This document shows positions 1 to 12,132 of a stretch of 64,000 nucleotides of DNA, piece by piece. The notes under the pieces were generated by a model. It ran no database searches. It worked only from the letters and a program-made list of their open reading frames with translations, and was not told the DNA's origin. Source of the DNA: Chamaea fasciata (Eukaryota > Chordata > Aves > Passeriformes > Sylviidae); contig JARCOQ010000221.1 of the NCBI GenBank assembly GCA_029207755.1, positions 62,001-126,000 on the forward strand. The letters are read 5' to 3'. Positions within the stretch are counted from its first letter, which is position 1. Every line of letters begins with the position of its first letter. The translations under genes were made by a program, and so were the position numbers.

Positions 1-3000
1 TGTTTCAGCTGCACTCTGCAGTGGCTGTTTCTGCCGTGGCACAGAGGAAGAGATGACTTTCCTGGACCAACAAAAAACCCAAAGCCTGATGCAGTCACAG
101 CTTTTCCAGCATCCAGCAGATCTTGCCCTGGCAGCTGATTTCATTGACTGACCTCCTTAGTGGAAACTACATCAGCAAAAGCACCTTTGCTTCTCCGAGG
201 ATTCACCTGACCAGCTTGACAGGCTAGTTGGAAGAGGGACTTTGCTCTACTAACTCACTCTAGTATTTCCAAGGAGTATGACATGAAAAGCATCTCTGCA
301 GCACTTGTTGGTCCCTTAAGCACAGCTGCTATAAAAGTCATCAAGCTTTTTCCTTGGTTCTTGAAAACAATGGTAATTAAAAGTAAAGAAAGGAAATCCC
401 TCAGTTAAGGCAAGTTTCCCTGTGAGAAGAATGGGGGTACACTTCTCTCCAAACCACTGTTTTAGAAACTTTGTTGGGTTTAGGTTTCTTTCTTTCATTT
501 CAGGAAAGATAACAGCAGCTCTAAGATGCTTGTTTGCTGCTATTAGGGCCATCTACAAAGCCAAAAGAGCTGGAAGGACTTCTAAGCCAAAGCCAAATGT
601 TGCCTGAGAAGGGAGATTGTTTGCCTGGGCTAAGGCTTGAGTTCCCCCACGGATGCAACCAAAACCCCAGCAGATGCTGATGTGCTGCAGGGACATTTTC
701 AGAAAGGGACCGTGGTGGAAGTAGTTCCAGCAGATGGCAATGGGATTTTGTCCAATGGCACACAGAACGTGGGATGGGGGAGAAAGACAGCGGGATCAGA
801 GAGTATTTAGACCTTACCACGAGAGGACCTTTATTCCAGTAAGGAGGTTTTCCTTCCACCATTTCAATGCCCACAATTCCAAAAGACCATATGTCTGCTT
901 TGGGGCCATAGGACTCAGCTTTTGCAATTTCAGGCGCCATCCACCAAGCAGTCCCGGTCACCGATCTCCGTCTACTCTGCTCAGGGGTGAGTTGAGCAGA
1001 GAGGCCAAAATCAGCTGGGGAGAAAGCAAAAGAAGGTTTTTATTTGAATCCTGTGCAATTAGGAAAGCAAGGAAAAGAATTGCCCAGTTGAAGTTGGAGA
1101 ATGTGCTACTGAATCTCCTAGACAACTGTCCCTGCTCTGTTTCCTCAGGACTTTAGCCAAGGAAATATGGCATTGGCTGCTTCAAAAATCCCCACATTTT
1201 TTACACGGCCTCCAGCAGTGTCTTTTGTTCCCCTGAAGCTTTAGACCTGTAGCCCCCTCCCTCTGGAAGGGACACACACAGAGCAATGCCACTGTGCACT
1301 GCTCGATCCTTGCCATAGGTCTGTGCACGTTGCCACCGCGTGGTCGGCTCACAACAGGCTCCCTGCACTGCCACCAGCACCATTTTGGGGGGGCTGGCAC
1401 TCACTCAAAAGCAGCCCCACAGCCCACATATCCCTGGAACGCTGCACCTGCCCGAGAATATACTGACCCAGCTTGACAGAGCCATCTGTTTTGAGGAGAA
1501 TGTTGAGGCTCTTCACATCTCGGTGTATCACGTGGTTGGAATGGAGAAAATGCAGTCCTTGCAGGCACTGAGAGAGAAACCAGAAACAGGAGGGCAAAAA
1601 TCAGTGACGTGATTTCATCACACAAGAAAGGAAAGAGCTCTCCAAGATTCCCTCTGCAGGGGAATGAGGAGTAATGGCAGAAGACAGTGCCATTGAGGGC
1701 AAGAGCTCGCTGCTCCAACACAGGCAGAGCAGCACCTTTCTAAAGAAAGGCATGTCAGCTTGTCAAAGAGCAACAGCAACTGCTGGTGTAGACTCTGCCC
1801 TGGAAACCAGCCAGGATGACTGCTGCTGCAGTGGATGTGCTCAGAAGTACAGAGCATTCTGGCTGCACTGCTAACCTTTCCAGCTGAGGACTCAGAGAAA
1901 TGAGTCTCTCTTTCTTCTTTGCTGCTGCTTTCAAACAGTGCCACCCCCACCTTTGCTTTTACAGGCAAGGAATGCAGTGCAGACAGGCCAAAGTTTAGAG
2001 AGGCAAGATGGAGAAGAGCAAATACAAGAGCCAGAGTGAGAATGCAACAGCAGGAGAGAAGAGGACAAGAACAGAGTCCAGTGAGTGCAGGGGCACTGGC
2101 AGGCAGTTCGCTTGAGATGCTCTTGCTTGCCCAGAGCATACCAGCGACACAGAAACAAAGCCTGGCTCATGGAATCGCTCCTGTCCTGAGCCCCTTTCCC
2201 AGACAATACTGCCCAAGCCCTGGGACGCACAGATGGGATCCCTCACCTCTCGACTGATGGTTGCAACGTGGTGTTCACATAGGCGAACCTCAGCGATGAC
2301 ATCGTCCAGAGAGCCTCCATCCATGTACTCCATCACCAGCCAGAGTTCGTTGAGCACAAGGTAGCTGAAAGAAGGGAACAAGGCCGTGCAGATGAACATG
2401 CATACATTGGTTTCTTTGCTTGATTCTTGTTTCCGGGTCCCTTTGTGACATAGACAGAATTCAAGGAATAGACATTCCCTCCAGGCTGTGCATTGTTTGC
2501 AGTCTGTGCAGTCTCAAGGAGAACAGCACATCTGTGAAAAAGGAGATATTTTAGATGGCCAGCAAGCAAAAAGTACAGTTTAGTATCAGCCAAGATGAAA
2601 AACCTGCCCCGCATGGTATTTCTGGAAAGGAACAGCTAGTGTTCCTGGCATGGCCAGCCCTGGAAAAGAGGCAACAATCCAAGGGAAATCCTCCCTAGCA
2701 TGCTTCATCAGCATTGAAGAAACTTGAAAAAATCAATCTTGAGACAACATGGAGGCAGTGAGCATACAGGGTATTGACTTAGTATGGGAGGGTTGATTCA
2801 GGTTTTTGGCCAATGTTCCAACTCAGTGTTTGAAAGCCAGGGAAGACACATGCAGGCAAAATACACTCTCTTCCCATCCACTGGAGATGAGTAGAGAAAT
2901 AATAATTAACTGATTATTAACAGCTCTATTTTCTGCCAGTGTCCAAAGTGGGTTTTTAACCTCGCATGCTTTAACTATGTAAACAAACCTTCATGGGAAG

Positions 3001-6000
3001 AGACCATGACCACTCACCTGTCTAAATAATCCACAATATGGGGACTCTTATTCTTCTTCATGATCATGATTTCATTTAGTGTTTGTTGATTCCTATTCAG
3101 TCCTTGAAGATTGATTTTCTTGATGGCCACCTAGAATGACACAGAAAATCAGTAACTTTAGAAGCTGGTGGAAGGAGACCAAAACACACATGGAGCGAGT
3201 GATTTTGCAATGACACAGGTGAGCTCTGCCAAAGTGCCTTGCGATTAGACAAAGGAGTAATTAGGAACTGACATTCCTACAGCTCATTTCTCTGCTCCTT
3301 TGGGGGCCAGTTCCAGGACACGTGGCCACTGACCACATTTTGCCTTGTCCACTTGTTAGCAATGGTGCGTCAACTATCATCCCCAAAGCTCTGAGCACAC
3401 TCTCTGTTTCTCTGTCCGTACTTCAGAGGAAGAAATGCGTGCCTGGGTACTCTGTGGATACATCTTGGGCTATAGGCAGGGCTTGGGGCTTTCAGGGACG
3501 CCTTGCAGATCTCTCCCTATGTGCAGTTCCCAAGTGCAGCACTGCAGGTGGCTAAGGAACTGCCAGGAACATTCAGATGTATTTGCTGGCAGCCAGAAAT
3601 GGGAATTCAGGACTCTGAAGCCATAGCCCCAGAGAGCAGTGAGATGCTCCAAGGCACCACCTTTGTTGGAGCAATTGAGAGCCAGGGAGAGCGTCCTTCT
3701 CTGAAAGGAACCGCTGCCCCCCTTGCCTTCCTTCTGGCAGCTGAGCAGGACAAAGACTGTCCCAAATGCAGCTGGCAGGCTGGCACCAGTCTGTGCTTCT
3801 TGTGCCTTTGCAGCACAGCTCTAGCCACAGCTGCAGCCACAGCTGACACGAGAGAGGAAAGCCCTGGAGAGCAGCAGAATCTGCGGGGGCTCTTGACATT
3901 TACCTGTCGTCCTGTGGCAGTGTCGATGGCTCTGCAAACCTCTCCAAAAGCCCTAGAAACAAAACAGCAGCAAAGAAAGGAGAAGCCATTTAGACCTTGG
4001 AGTGAAAGCCAGTCCAGAGAGGAGATGTCTGCTGGAAATGCCTCCAACCTGCAGCATGCAGGAGGGCTCTGCCAGAAGGCAGATGATGCATTTTCCTCTC
4101 CAGTGCATGGGCACTGAGCCTGTTTCTGAAGCATTGGGGTTTAGTGCCTCAGCTCCAAAGGCCAGGTGATTCTTTCATCTTGGATTTCAGTTTCTAAACT
4201 GGGCAGTTTTTATCCTGATCACACTATTTCCTTCAGCAAACTCTTGGGAAGAAATGTTCCTTCAAACAGTTATCTGCCTGCTACAAAAAGGGGTGGTTGC
4301 TGTTTCTGGCAATGAAATCCAAGTGTCTTTGACAATTCCTTCTGACCACACTTTCAAATTCTGGCTGGTACTGAGAGATGGGGCAGACTAACCCCAGTGT
4401 CTGAATATGTTTGCAACTTGCCTGACTTCACCCTTGACAGATATTCCAGCAGCAAATTTTTGCCCCATGATTGCGTACAAGTAACTGTGGTTGGACTCAC
4501 CCTCTGCCAACAATTTCCTCTTCCATGTATTTCCTTCGGGGATTTTCCATGCTCGCCCTTTGCCCTGAGGGAAACAAAATGCAAGATGCTCACTTGAAAG
4601 CAGACATCCCACCATCCAAGAGATACAAAAGGCAACCCCACTGGGGCTGTACAGTCTGGGCTTCTGAGTCCTTTGTGGCCAGCTGGGTAACAACAACAAC
4701 AACAACAATTGCAACAAGAGAGGCAGCTCTGCAGCACAAGCAGGCCAGCACAGAGAATGATTTTCTACAGTCCTTTGAAGAGATCTCTTGAAAGAAAAGA
4801 AAGCACAGGGAGATGCATTCCCAGGAGAGGAGGGCATCTTCCCCACCTTGCAGCAGTTTGCCAAAAGAATGCCTTTCCCTTTGTAAACCCAAGCAGCTCA
4901 TGCTCTAACCAATCCCAAGGGGCCTTCAGCAGCAGGACCCTCACCCTTGATGAGCAGGCTGAGCTGGAAGACGCCCTTGCCCGTGGCCCACGTGAAGAAC
5001 CACACTGCTTCTCCTCCCCCTGACAGCAGGGATCAGTCCCTGCCATTGCACTCGCCCTCTCAGCCCCGCACACGTGCCCACCTTCCCGCAGCGGGCAAGG
5101 GCAGCAAGGACAGCAGTGCTCCTCAGGTGCCGGCGGGACACGGACAGCTGCCCAGAGGAGATGCTGACCCTCTGTGAGCCCAGCCCAGGCCGTGCAGGAG
5201 CCGGCCCAGAGCAGGGGCTGCTGCCTCGGGGCAGCTCCGCGCTGCAGCGGCCGGCCGGCAGCGGGACTCTCCCAGCTAAGGAAGGCTCCAGCCTCGGCGC
5301 TCACACCAGCCCTCAGGGCCAGGGCAGCCACCGCCACAAAGCTGCCAAAGCCCAGGCACCAGCACTGACAAGCAATGGCAAGAAGGCACGGCCACACCCA
5401 GCCCCTTCCAAGCTGCTGCCCCCACTGAGGACACAGCAGGATTGGCTTGGAGAGCAGACACACCCAGGTGCACATCAGTGCCCTTTTGTGCCAACAGGTG
5501 ACGGGAGACAGACAGTCAGCTGGGCTCTCTTCTCAGCCCCACCAGGTCTCATCTGAGGGCACAGGACCGGCAGCTGCTCTGGGCAAGAAGCAGCTTCAAT
5601 GACTTGTGCTGTAGAATCACAAAGGGCTTGATGTGTTTTCCTAGAGACTGATCTGAGCAGGGCTTGGGCCAGTGGGTAGCATTCTAACAGTCATGGGAAT
5701 GACTGGGAATCAGGTAGGAAAAAGTGTCATGGATCTGAGGAATATACAGCAGAAGGGCTCGAGGCTCACTCCTGAGAAATGCCTACAGTGCACTTTTATC
5801 TGATCGTGTCCCAGGCCTATGTCTCTTGGATGTATCTTTCTAGGAACAAAACTAGGATATGAAATACAGATTGTAATAAAAAGATCTGTTTTTTTTCATT
5901 GGGGGCACAAAAAAACCAGCTCTTGCTCTCTGTTTCTGCTGTCACCTGATGTTCTTTCCAAAGAGTCCTCACTGACAAATATATAATATTCTCATTAAAA

Positions 6001-9000
6001 AACCTGCAGATGTAGTAGTGGTAAATAAGAACAGTCATCAAAATGACGCCACTAAGACACATGGGGCAGAAGAGCTCCTTCAAGATGGAGAAAAAACCTC
6101 TACCCAAAAAAAATCCGGAAAAAACCCCAAACTAAAACCACAACCAAAAGACAAAATGCCAAAACCAATCAATCTCCGTGAAGGTTTTTTTTGCTCGGAT
6201 GGCAGATGAGAAGTCAGGAGTCTAAGGAGAATTTAGGAAGCTGACTATTCTATCCAGTTTGGCCACTAGCACACAGGACTTGCCCAGATCATTTGCTAGC
6301 TCACAGCCTTCTGCTGATGCAAGGACAACCCCTGCTTCTGCCTTTAGCAGCTGGGGAAGCTCAGGCAAACCCCAGGCACGTCCAAGCTGCCCTCAGAGGC
6401 AGCGGGAACACCCAGAGCACTCTCTTGCTGCCTTGGAGCACAGCCTCTCCTGTGGGGAGCCCTAAATGCTCCTGGGACACCAAAGTGAGGAGGATCATTG
6501 GGTCCAGCTGTGCTGGCACGTGCACACAATACACTGTCCCTCAGAGAAGAAAGACACAAGACATACTCAGGAGCTCCAGGGACTCATCCTCATCATGCTC
6601 CATCTCCTGTTGCTGAGCAGAAGCCGTGTCAGTGCTGGAGATGAACGAACTGCCCGGGTTCCACTGCACAGCTTGGCCAGCACTAGTGCCTTCAGGTGAC
6701 ACTGCTGCTCCTGCAGGTTCAACAGAAGAGCCTGTGGAGATCTGAGACAACAAAGGAGTTGGTGTCAGAAAGAAAAGTGGCTGGCAGAGATTAGCCCCAG
6801 ATCCCATTTCAAATGCAAGCCCTTAGCAAGATGCTGTCAGCCACATGCAGGGCTCTGCCATGGGTTTGTTTTGATGTCCACTCCTCAAACTGGATGGCTC
6901 AAAGCCAAAGGCTGGTTTGACTGGAGTGCAAGGCCAGATTCATTGTCCATTTTCTCCAAAATGCATTTGCGTGGGTTTTCTGAAGGGTGACTGCCAAAAC
7001 GACCATTCCACTTTCTCCCAAGGACGCTTTTCCCCCTCCAAGGGCTGCAGACACACTTGCAGCTCTTTGTTCAAATGTTCTACCTTCTTCCATGGAGTCC
7101 TCTTTTCCTCCGGCATCTTCTGAACGTGCCCAACCGGCAGCGCTGCTGCTTGGGACAGTTTCTGTGCCTCACAGGAATCTTGGGCCTCCTTGCTGCCAGT
7201 CACTTGATGGAAATCTTTGCAGGCTGCCAGGCGAGATGTCAACACTTCCACCTCAAGTCAAAGAGAACAAAGCAGTCAGAGAGTCCAGCTTGTCCCTGTC
7301 AGCCAAGAGTCATCGACTCTGAGGAAAGGGAGAGGACCAGATTCACAAGGGATACACACAGCTTCTTTCCAGATCCATCTGGGTCACCGTGTTCACCTGC
7401 AAGAACATCTCAAGAAACAAGGAGAGCGGGAAGAGGCCAGCAGGAATGCATTCAGATGACTGCTGGCCAAAAGGCCAAAGCACTAGTGACACTGTGCAGG
7501 GCAGCAGCTGAGATTCAGCAGAGCAGGGAGTGTCCTTCAGAGTGCCTGTGACACACACTGGAGCAGGACGGCACTCAGAGGCATCACCCCACCCCCCTGC
7601 TGCTCTGCAGGGGAAAGGCAAGAAGGGCAGAAAGCACCAGGTTGGTGACTGCAGTGGCTATTGCTCATTCACTCACTTGTTTCTGTAGAGCCTCTTGCTT
7701 CTCAAGGAGGAGACAAATTTTCGCTCGGCATTCTGTTTGAATCTCCATTTCTTCCTCCAGCCTCTTCTCCCATGCCTTGATCCTAGCCCGAGTTTTCTGC
7801 AGCTCTGCCTCCAGCTTGTCTCCAAAGTTCCGTAAAGAACAGGAGACAGAACCTTTCATCAGGGGAGTGGCTACTACTCCTCCGCTTACATGGTTTTGTT
7901 GATTGCCCCTCTCCTGATGGAGTTTCCATTGATCCTCAGTTCTCCTGATGTCTTCCCTGCTCCTCCTCCTCGCTGCCATCGTGTCACTCGGAGGTTTGGG
8001 CGGTTCTGCTTGTGCCTCTGCCTCCACGTTCTGTACACACAAATGCAGAGCAAGTGACTGGGAGATGCCATCAGGCTCAGCTTTTTCCTTTTTCAGCGTA
8101 CAAATCATATTCATTCAGCCACTTCTTTCTGCTTCCCTGCCCACCTCTGCTTCCACTGTAACCCTCCTGTCCCAGTGCTGATCTCTGCAGATGACAAGGC
8201 TCTGTGCTTTCAGTGCCTGGGAGACTCCTGGCCTCCTCAGTCCCAAGAGCTCCATTGAATTCCCCTCTTCCTGCCCTTCACTCTGTCCCACTGTGACACT
8301 AGCAGTACAATCAGCCTCCATCTGGGGCTGAAGCTCCAACAGCCTCTTTGGAAGCTGACAGGGAACGTGTCTTTTGCCACACAAGAGAAGAGATGCCCCC
8401 CAAAGATTCACGGACAACACATCATCTCTTAGCAGCTTATTAAAAGCCAAAAGACGGGTGGACTCCGAGTGCCTGTCAGCTCTGCTACTGACTGCTCTGC
8501 CTGAAGAGGCAAAAGAACAACCTGGCAACAAAGGCACCAAGATCCCTGTCTTCAAACAGCAACTCCACATCCCCAGTGTGTCTCTGAAATGCTCCCGGGT
8601 AAGCACAGCCAAGAAGCTCATGGGCACGAACCACCCCAAAGAGCTTGTGTTGTCAGATCAAGACTTTTGGTGCCTGTGGGTACTTGGCACGTCTGTGGAG
8701 AGGGACAGGTGTCCCCAGACCACAGCGTCCCCCACGTATCCACCAAGGCTGAGCACAGTGCCTTTGACATGCTCCCTCCTCTGCAGACAGGGAACCTTCC
8801 TGCTCCAGGCTGGCCCCTATCAGAATCCCAGCAAGCTGGAGCCTAAACATGGCAGCTCAAAGCCCATTTTCCAGCTGTCACTGGCTGAGGGGAATGGCTA
8901 GGTCTGGCAGGACTGCAGCACTCAGCATCCTCAGCCACCAACAGCAAGAGCTGGCTGCTCAGAAACTTGCAGCTCTGCCTCGCACCAAAGACAGCACCCT

Positions 9001-10066
9001 CCAGAAGTGGCACTTACTGTCTGGGAAAGTTCTGGCTGTGGTGTGACCACAGCTGGAGCCTTGGGGTCATTTGGCTCCGCGTTGGCTTCTTGTCCAGGAG
9101 CAGAGGAAGCCAGAGGAGAATCTGTTCTTCCTTCAGTGATCTGTGGACAGACAGGAGCGTGAGACACAGGCTCATTTAGAACCTTCTTTCTCTTCAGCTC
9201 TAGAACCAGCTCTACTAAGCACAAATCATCAACTTGGAGAGCAAGGGGATTCTAAGTCACTCTGACTAAATTCGAATGAGCTGATTCAACTGGACACTGC
9301 AAATGGCTCCAAATTACATATTCCCCCCCGACTACTATCAGGAAGCACCATTCTCTCTGCAAAACTGATCTTTTAGTTCTTTTAAAGCTCTGGAATGGAA
9401 AATTAGGAAATAGGCAGTGATGCCTTTGCTCTTGCTGCAGCAGACATGGAAATGGATTTTCTTGCAGCCTACTCAGCTGGCCCTCTACACTCTACTGCCA
9501 CAGGCCAAGCTCACAGCTTGCCGCACAATTTTAAACACCAGGAACATCAAATGTTCTTTCCTTACTTACCTCGGGATCAGCACCTCTGAATACCCGGCTC
9601 AGGTGACCTGCAGTGGACAAGGGAAAATGAAGCAGATGCTTTGAGAAAACTGGAGACAACTGCAGCATTTTTAGAAGACCTTCCAAGAAGGCCTCCCAGT
9701 CTACATTTTCAAAGTTGTCCTGCTTGACCCAGCAATGGAGGAATTGGCAAACTCTGCTGCCACAGACTCTCCCACAGAGGGAACGCAATTCCTGCAGGCT
9801 CCCTTGCAAATGCTGGCCGCACGGCCGTGGCTACACACACCCCCTTTTGAGCTGAACGTGCTGACAGCACCTTTACCCAAGCGGCATCCCAATGGCCTTT
9901 CTGTTTCCAAATCAACTCAGTCACTAAGAAAGAGCAGGAAGACACAAAAACCAGGTGAGGTGACACCCAGGGAAAACCTCTACTTACGTGCCAGGTGAGT
10001 CAGGAAATAGCAGGAATAAGTAACTCCATAAACCGTGAAAACTGCAGCGGCGAGTTGCCCAATCAT
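1..10066 (-). CDS. PAK-like serine/threonine kinase gene with N-terminal anchor and coiled coil; 3' end outside window
   Basis: Twelve exons, read from high to low coordinates, keep one open frame of 535 codons: 9988-10066, 9570-9607, 9018-9140, 7677-8030, 7057-7251, 6567-6741, 4501-4564, 3904-3952, 3018-3130, 2247-2364, 1468-1567 and 818-1014. Each boundary has AG/GT signals and the phases match across every junction. The protein starts with a short hydrophobic segment, then a Pro/Glu-rich linker, a charged coiled coil and a PAK/STE20-type kinase domain. The catalytic lobe ends at WNKGPLV, so the last kinase helices must lie left of base 1. No CRIB Rac/Cdc42-binding motif was seen, unlike group I PAKs. 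PAK3-like genes are known to be multiplied in songbirds, and this is probably one of them. The 7057 donor and the absence of further small exons are the least certain points. Confidence 0.85.
818..4564 (-). CDS. Kinase-domain exons of the PAK-like gene
   Basis: Six exons encode the kinase fold in order. 4501-4564 plus 3904-3952 give the approach and glycine loop (EEIVGRGAFGEV), then AIDTATGRQ. 3018-3130 carries VAIKKINLQ with the ATP-binding Lys and the alpha-C Glu (LNEIMIM). 2247-2364 carries the hinge [14 protein letters not shown]. 1468-1567 carries the catalytic loop [11 protein letters not shown]. 818-1014 carries [13 protein letters not shown], the activation loop, the APE motif (WWMAPE) and [12 protein letters not shown]. 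All catalytic residues needed for activity are present. The activation-loop Thr of PAKs (in STMVGT) aligns with Ser here (SVTGT), still a possible phosphate acceptor. The best family match is PAK1-3, by recall of conserved motifs only. Confidence 0.88.
7057..8030 (-). CDS. Coiled-coil exons of the PAK-like gene
   Basis: Exon 7677-8030 (118 codons) begins [14 protein letters not shown] and becomes a highly charged helix with Leu/Ile heptads ([20 protein letters not shown], later [12 protein letters not shown]). Exon 7057-7251 follows in the same phase and extends the helix ([16 protein letters not shown]). Both have consensus acceptors; the donor at 7677 is GTGAGT and the one at 7057 (GTGTGT) is weaker. 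A coiled coil before a PAK kinase domain suggests dimerisation instead of CRIB-mediated control; this is inference. Open length and phase agreement support coding. No transcript evidence is available. Confidence 0.7.
9018..10066 (-). CDS. N-terminal exons of the PAK-like gene with signal-anchor-like segment
   Basis: The start ATG is at 10064-10066 (minus). The first 27 residues read [14 protein letters not shown] then [13 protein letters not shown], an uncharged hydrophobic stretch followed by Arg, which fits a signal anchor or signal peptide. Exon 1 ends at a GTAAGT donor. Exon 2 (38 bp, 9570-9607) has a CTGCAG acceptor and a GTAAGT donor. Exon 3 (41 codons, 9018-9140) encodes an acidic Pro/Ala-rich linker. 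The total phase is zero at each predicted step. The promoter should lie just right of 10.07 kb; no TATA box is evident there, but two inverted GTTGCC/GGCAAC half-sites resembling RFX X-box halves occur around 10055-10073. Confidence 0.65.
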
Positions 10067-10319
10067 TGTGGCAACTGCTGTGCAAGTTTGCAGAGTGCGC
10101 TCTAACGCTAGCTAAAAGGAGTCTCCTGTCAGTCGGCAGCTGCCCACTGACAAAAGCCTCAAGCACAGGACAAAGTTCCTGCACTGAGCAAGCTCAAGAG
10201 CTGCTCTGACACCCCTGAGGCCTTCCGGGCACCAAGGCAACCTTGCGATGTCACCACGACCACGTGGCAACCGTGCCCTGACATCACAAAGCAAAGCCCC
10301 GTGACGGTCTGTGAATCGA

Positions 10320-11343
10320 TAGAGACGGATAGAGTGATATTTGTGTAGGCCTAGGCTGCATTTTTACCTCTTTCCCCCCTCAGCTGCCTGTTTCAGCTCT
10401 TGTTTCTCCCCCTGTGCCCCCTGTGTCCCCTGTTGCCGCGCTGGGTCCCAGCTGGCGGCCGGGCCGGGCGGAGCAGCAGTTCCAGCCCCGGCTGTCCCTG
10501 GAGCGCTGGGAGCTGCCGGTGGCCCCAGGCACTGTCCCCTGAGCCAGTGCCATCTGCTGTCCTTGTCCAGGGGTGCTGCTCTGCAGGGGAGGAAGCAAGA
10601 ACAGAGTGAAAGGCTTTGAAGATGAGGTGGCGGGAATCCCTCTGCTTAGATTTCTGTTTAAAGATATATGGACTGTAGCATAGAGAGGAATAATTACATG
10701 GATATTTATATATGCAAGTTACTATTTGTATAGGAATATTTCTGTATGTATCTTTGTATATTTATAAATGTATGCTACATATATGTGTCTGTATATATGC
10801 ATACATCTTTGTAATAACATATGTATGGATGGATGTAAGTATATGTATATGTAAGTATGCTGTTCTATGTGTGTTTTAATTCTATTCCCTATAAATAGAG
10901 TTGTGTAGGTATTTCTATTCATGCAGTTGGAGTTATATGGCTCTTTAAATAGGTATATTGGTATTCCTAGAAGTAAATATATCCAGTTTTCTATTTACAT
11001 CTGTGTATTGACTTCTGTATTTTGAGGTGGGTGTATCTGGGTGTATCTTTCTATTTAAACATGTATGGAGATGTATAGTTGTGTCATTGTATCGATTGAG
11101 ATCTTTGTAGACGACGGTTTAGATAGAAATACTGATATTTTTGTATTCCTAGATGGGCTTTAGGCTTGCAGTAATACGTAATAAATTAAGTTGCTAAACA
11201 CCTAATTGATCTTTGTGTCTAGTGACTTGTTGTAGATGTTGGCAATAAATTAAGTTTTCTTAACTGAAGTGGATATTTCTATATTTTTGCATAGCATTGT
11301 TGTAAAAATCTAATAAATTCCTTTTTTAAGACTCAAATTGACA
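10320..11343. other. Intergenic: short GC-rich block, then AT-rich degenerate TATA-type repeat
   Basis: 10380-10620 is GC-rich with no recognisable exon. From about 10660 to 11340 the DNA is AT-rich and full of degenerate TATATG/TGTATA units (for example 10740-10870), like an old microsatellite. No gene was seen. Confidence 0.6.
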
Positions 11344-12132
11344 TCAGCATAGTTCTCTATTGTCAGCGCAGGTGTAGCAATTTGTAATAAATGACATTTT
11401 CCATGTGAAATCAATTCTGGTGTATTTGTCGATCAGCAGCACAGCTGTAGGAATCTGCAAGAAATTACAATTGTCAACTGCGATGGGTGTTTTGTGATTT
11501 GTGCTGTCCAGAGCAATGAGCAGTTTTATATACTGGAGGATTTTGGCCATGGAAATCTCCATCCGTGCCCAGCACATGCCCCACTTGCACTCAGGCTGGG
11601 CAAGGCAGGTGCAGATTTGGGATGGCAGCAGAGCCACACCTCGGCTGAGAACTCGCTGCAAAGGCTGCTGAGAAAACTCCGGGATTCCACGGAGCATCCA
11701 GCTCCAACCAGAGGCACCCAGGGAGGACAAATCCACTCGCCATGCCACGGGCAGCTCTTCAGGAAGCGCTCCAAGTGTCCCTCTGAAGGTCATCCTGGAG
11801 CCCAGGAGCCAACAGGGATCCTGAGCCAGCTCCGCTGCCTTTGGCAGCACTTTGCAAACGAGCTGCAGCAAGGGGGAGGCCGCAGGGCTGTGAGTGCTGC
11901 AGGCTGGGGATGAAGGAAGGGCCATGGACACCTGTGCTGACATGCTCCAGAATCCACAAGGATTCTGGGGGAGAAATGGCAAGCAACAAGTTCCCACAGC
12001 CACGACAGTGATGGAAGGCCTTGCTGTGAAGTTCCCTGGAGGAACTCCCAGGGGAGTTGCTGCTATAAGAACTAGTACCAGAAGGCACAAATGTAGTAAC
12101 ACTAGGAGATGGCCTCTAGGACCCACAGGCAA
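11344..12132 (-). CDS. Unrecognised open reading frame of 262 codons
   Basis: One ATG-started frame is open for 262 codons and begins with a hydrophobic leader (HLLVLLHLCLLVLVLIA), followed by a Pro/Ser/Trp-rich region and a more basic C-terminal part. I recognise no domain. The overlapping plus strand is also open over part of this stretch, which argues for compositional openness. It could be an old transposable-element or repeat-derived frame. It is recorded because it is the longest open frame between the PAK-like and HSF5-like genes. Confidence 0.2.
   Translation of the reverse strand: MPVGPRGHLLVLLHLCLLVLVLIAATPLGVPPGNFTARPSITVVAVGTCCLPFLPQNPCGFWSMSAQVSMALPSSPACSTHSPAASPLLQLVCKVLPKAAELAQDPCWLLGSRMTFRGTLGALPEELPVAWRVDLSSLGASGWSWMLRGIPEFSQQPLQRVLSRGVALLPSQICTCLAQPECKWGMCWARMEISMAKILQYIKLLIALDSTNHKTPIAVDNCNFLQIPTAVLLIDKYTRIDFTWKMSFITNCYTCADNRELC

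Noticed and set aside
1..817. Last PAK-like kinase exons in the first 800 bases
   Set aside because: No match to the C-terminal kinase helices was found on the minus strand there. It is treated as intron, with the 3' exons outside the window.
8115..8639. Additional PAK-like exon between 8.1 and 8.6 kb
   Set aside because: An open frame exists but no acceptor/donor pair keeps phase, and exons 3 and 4 already join in phase without it.
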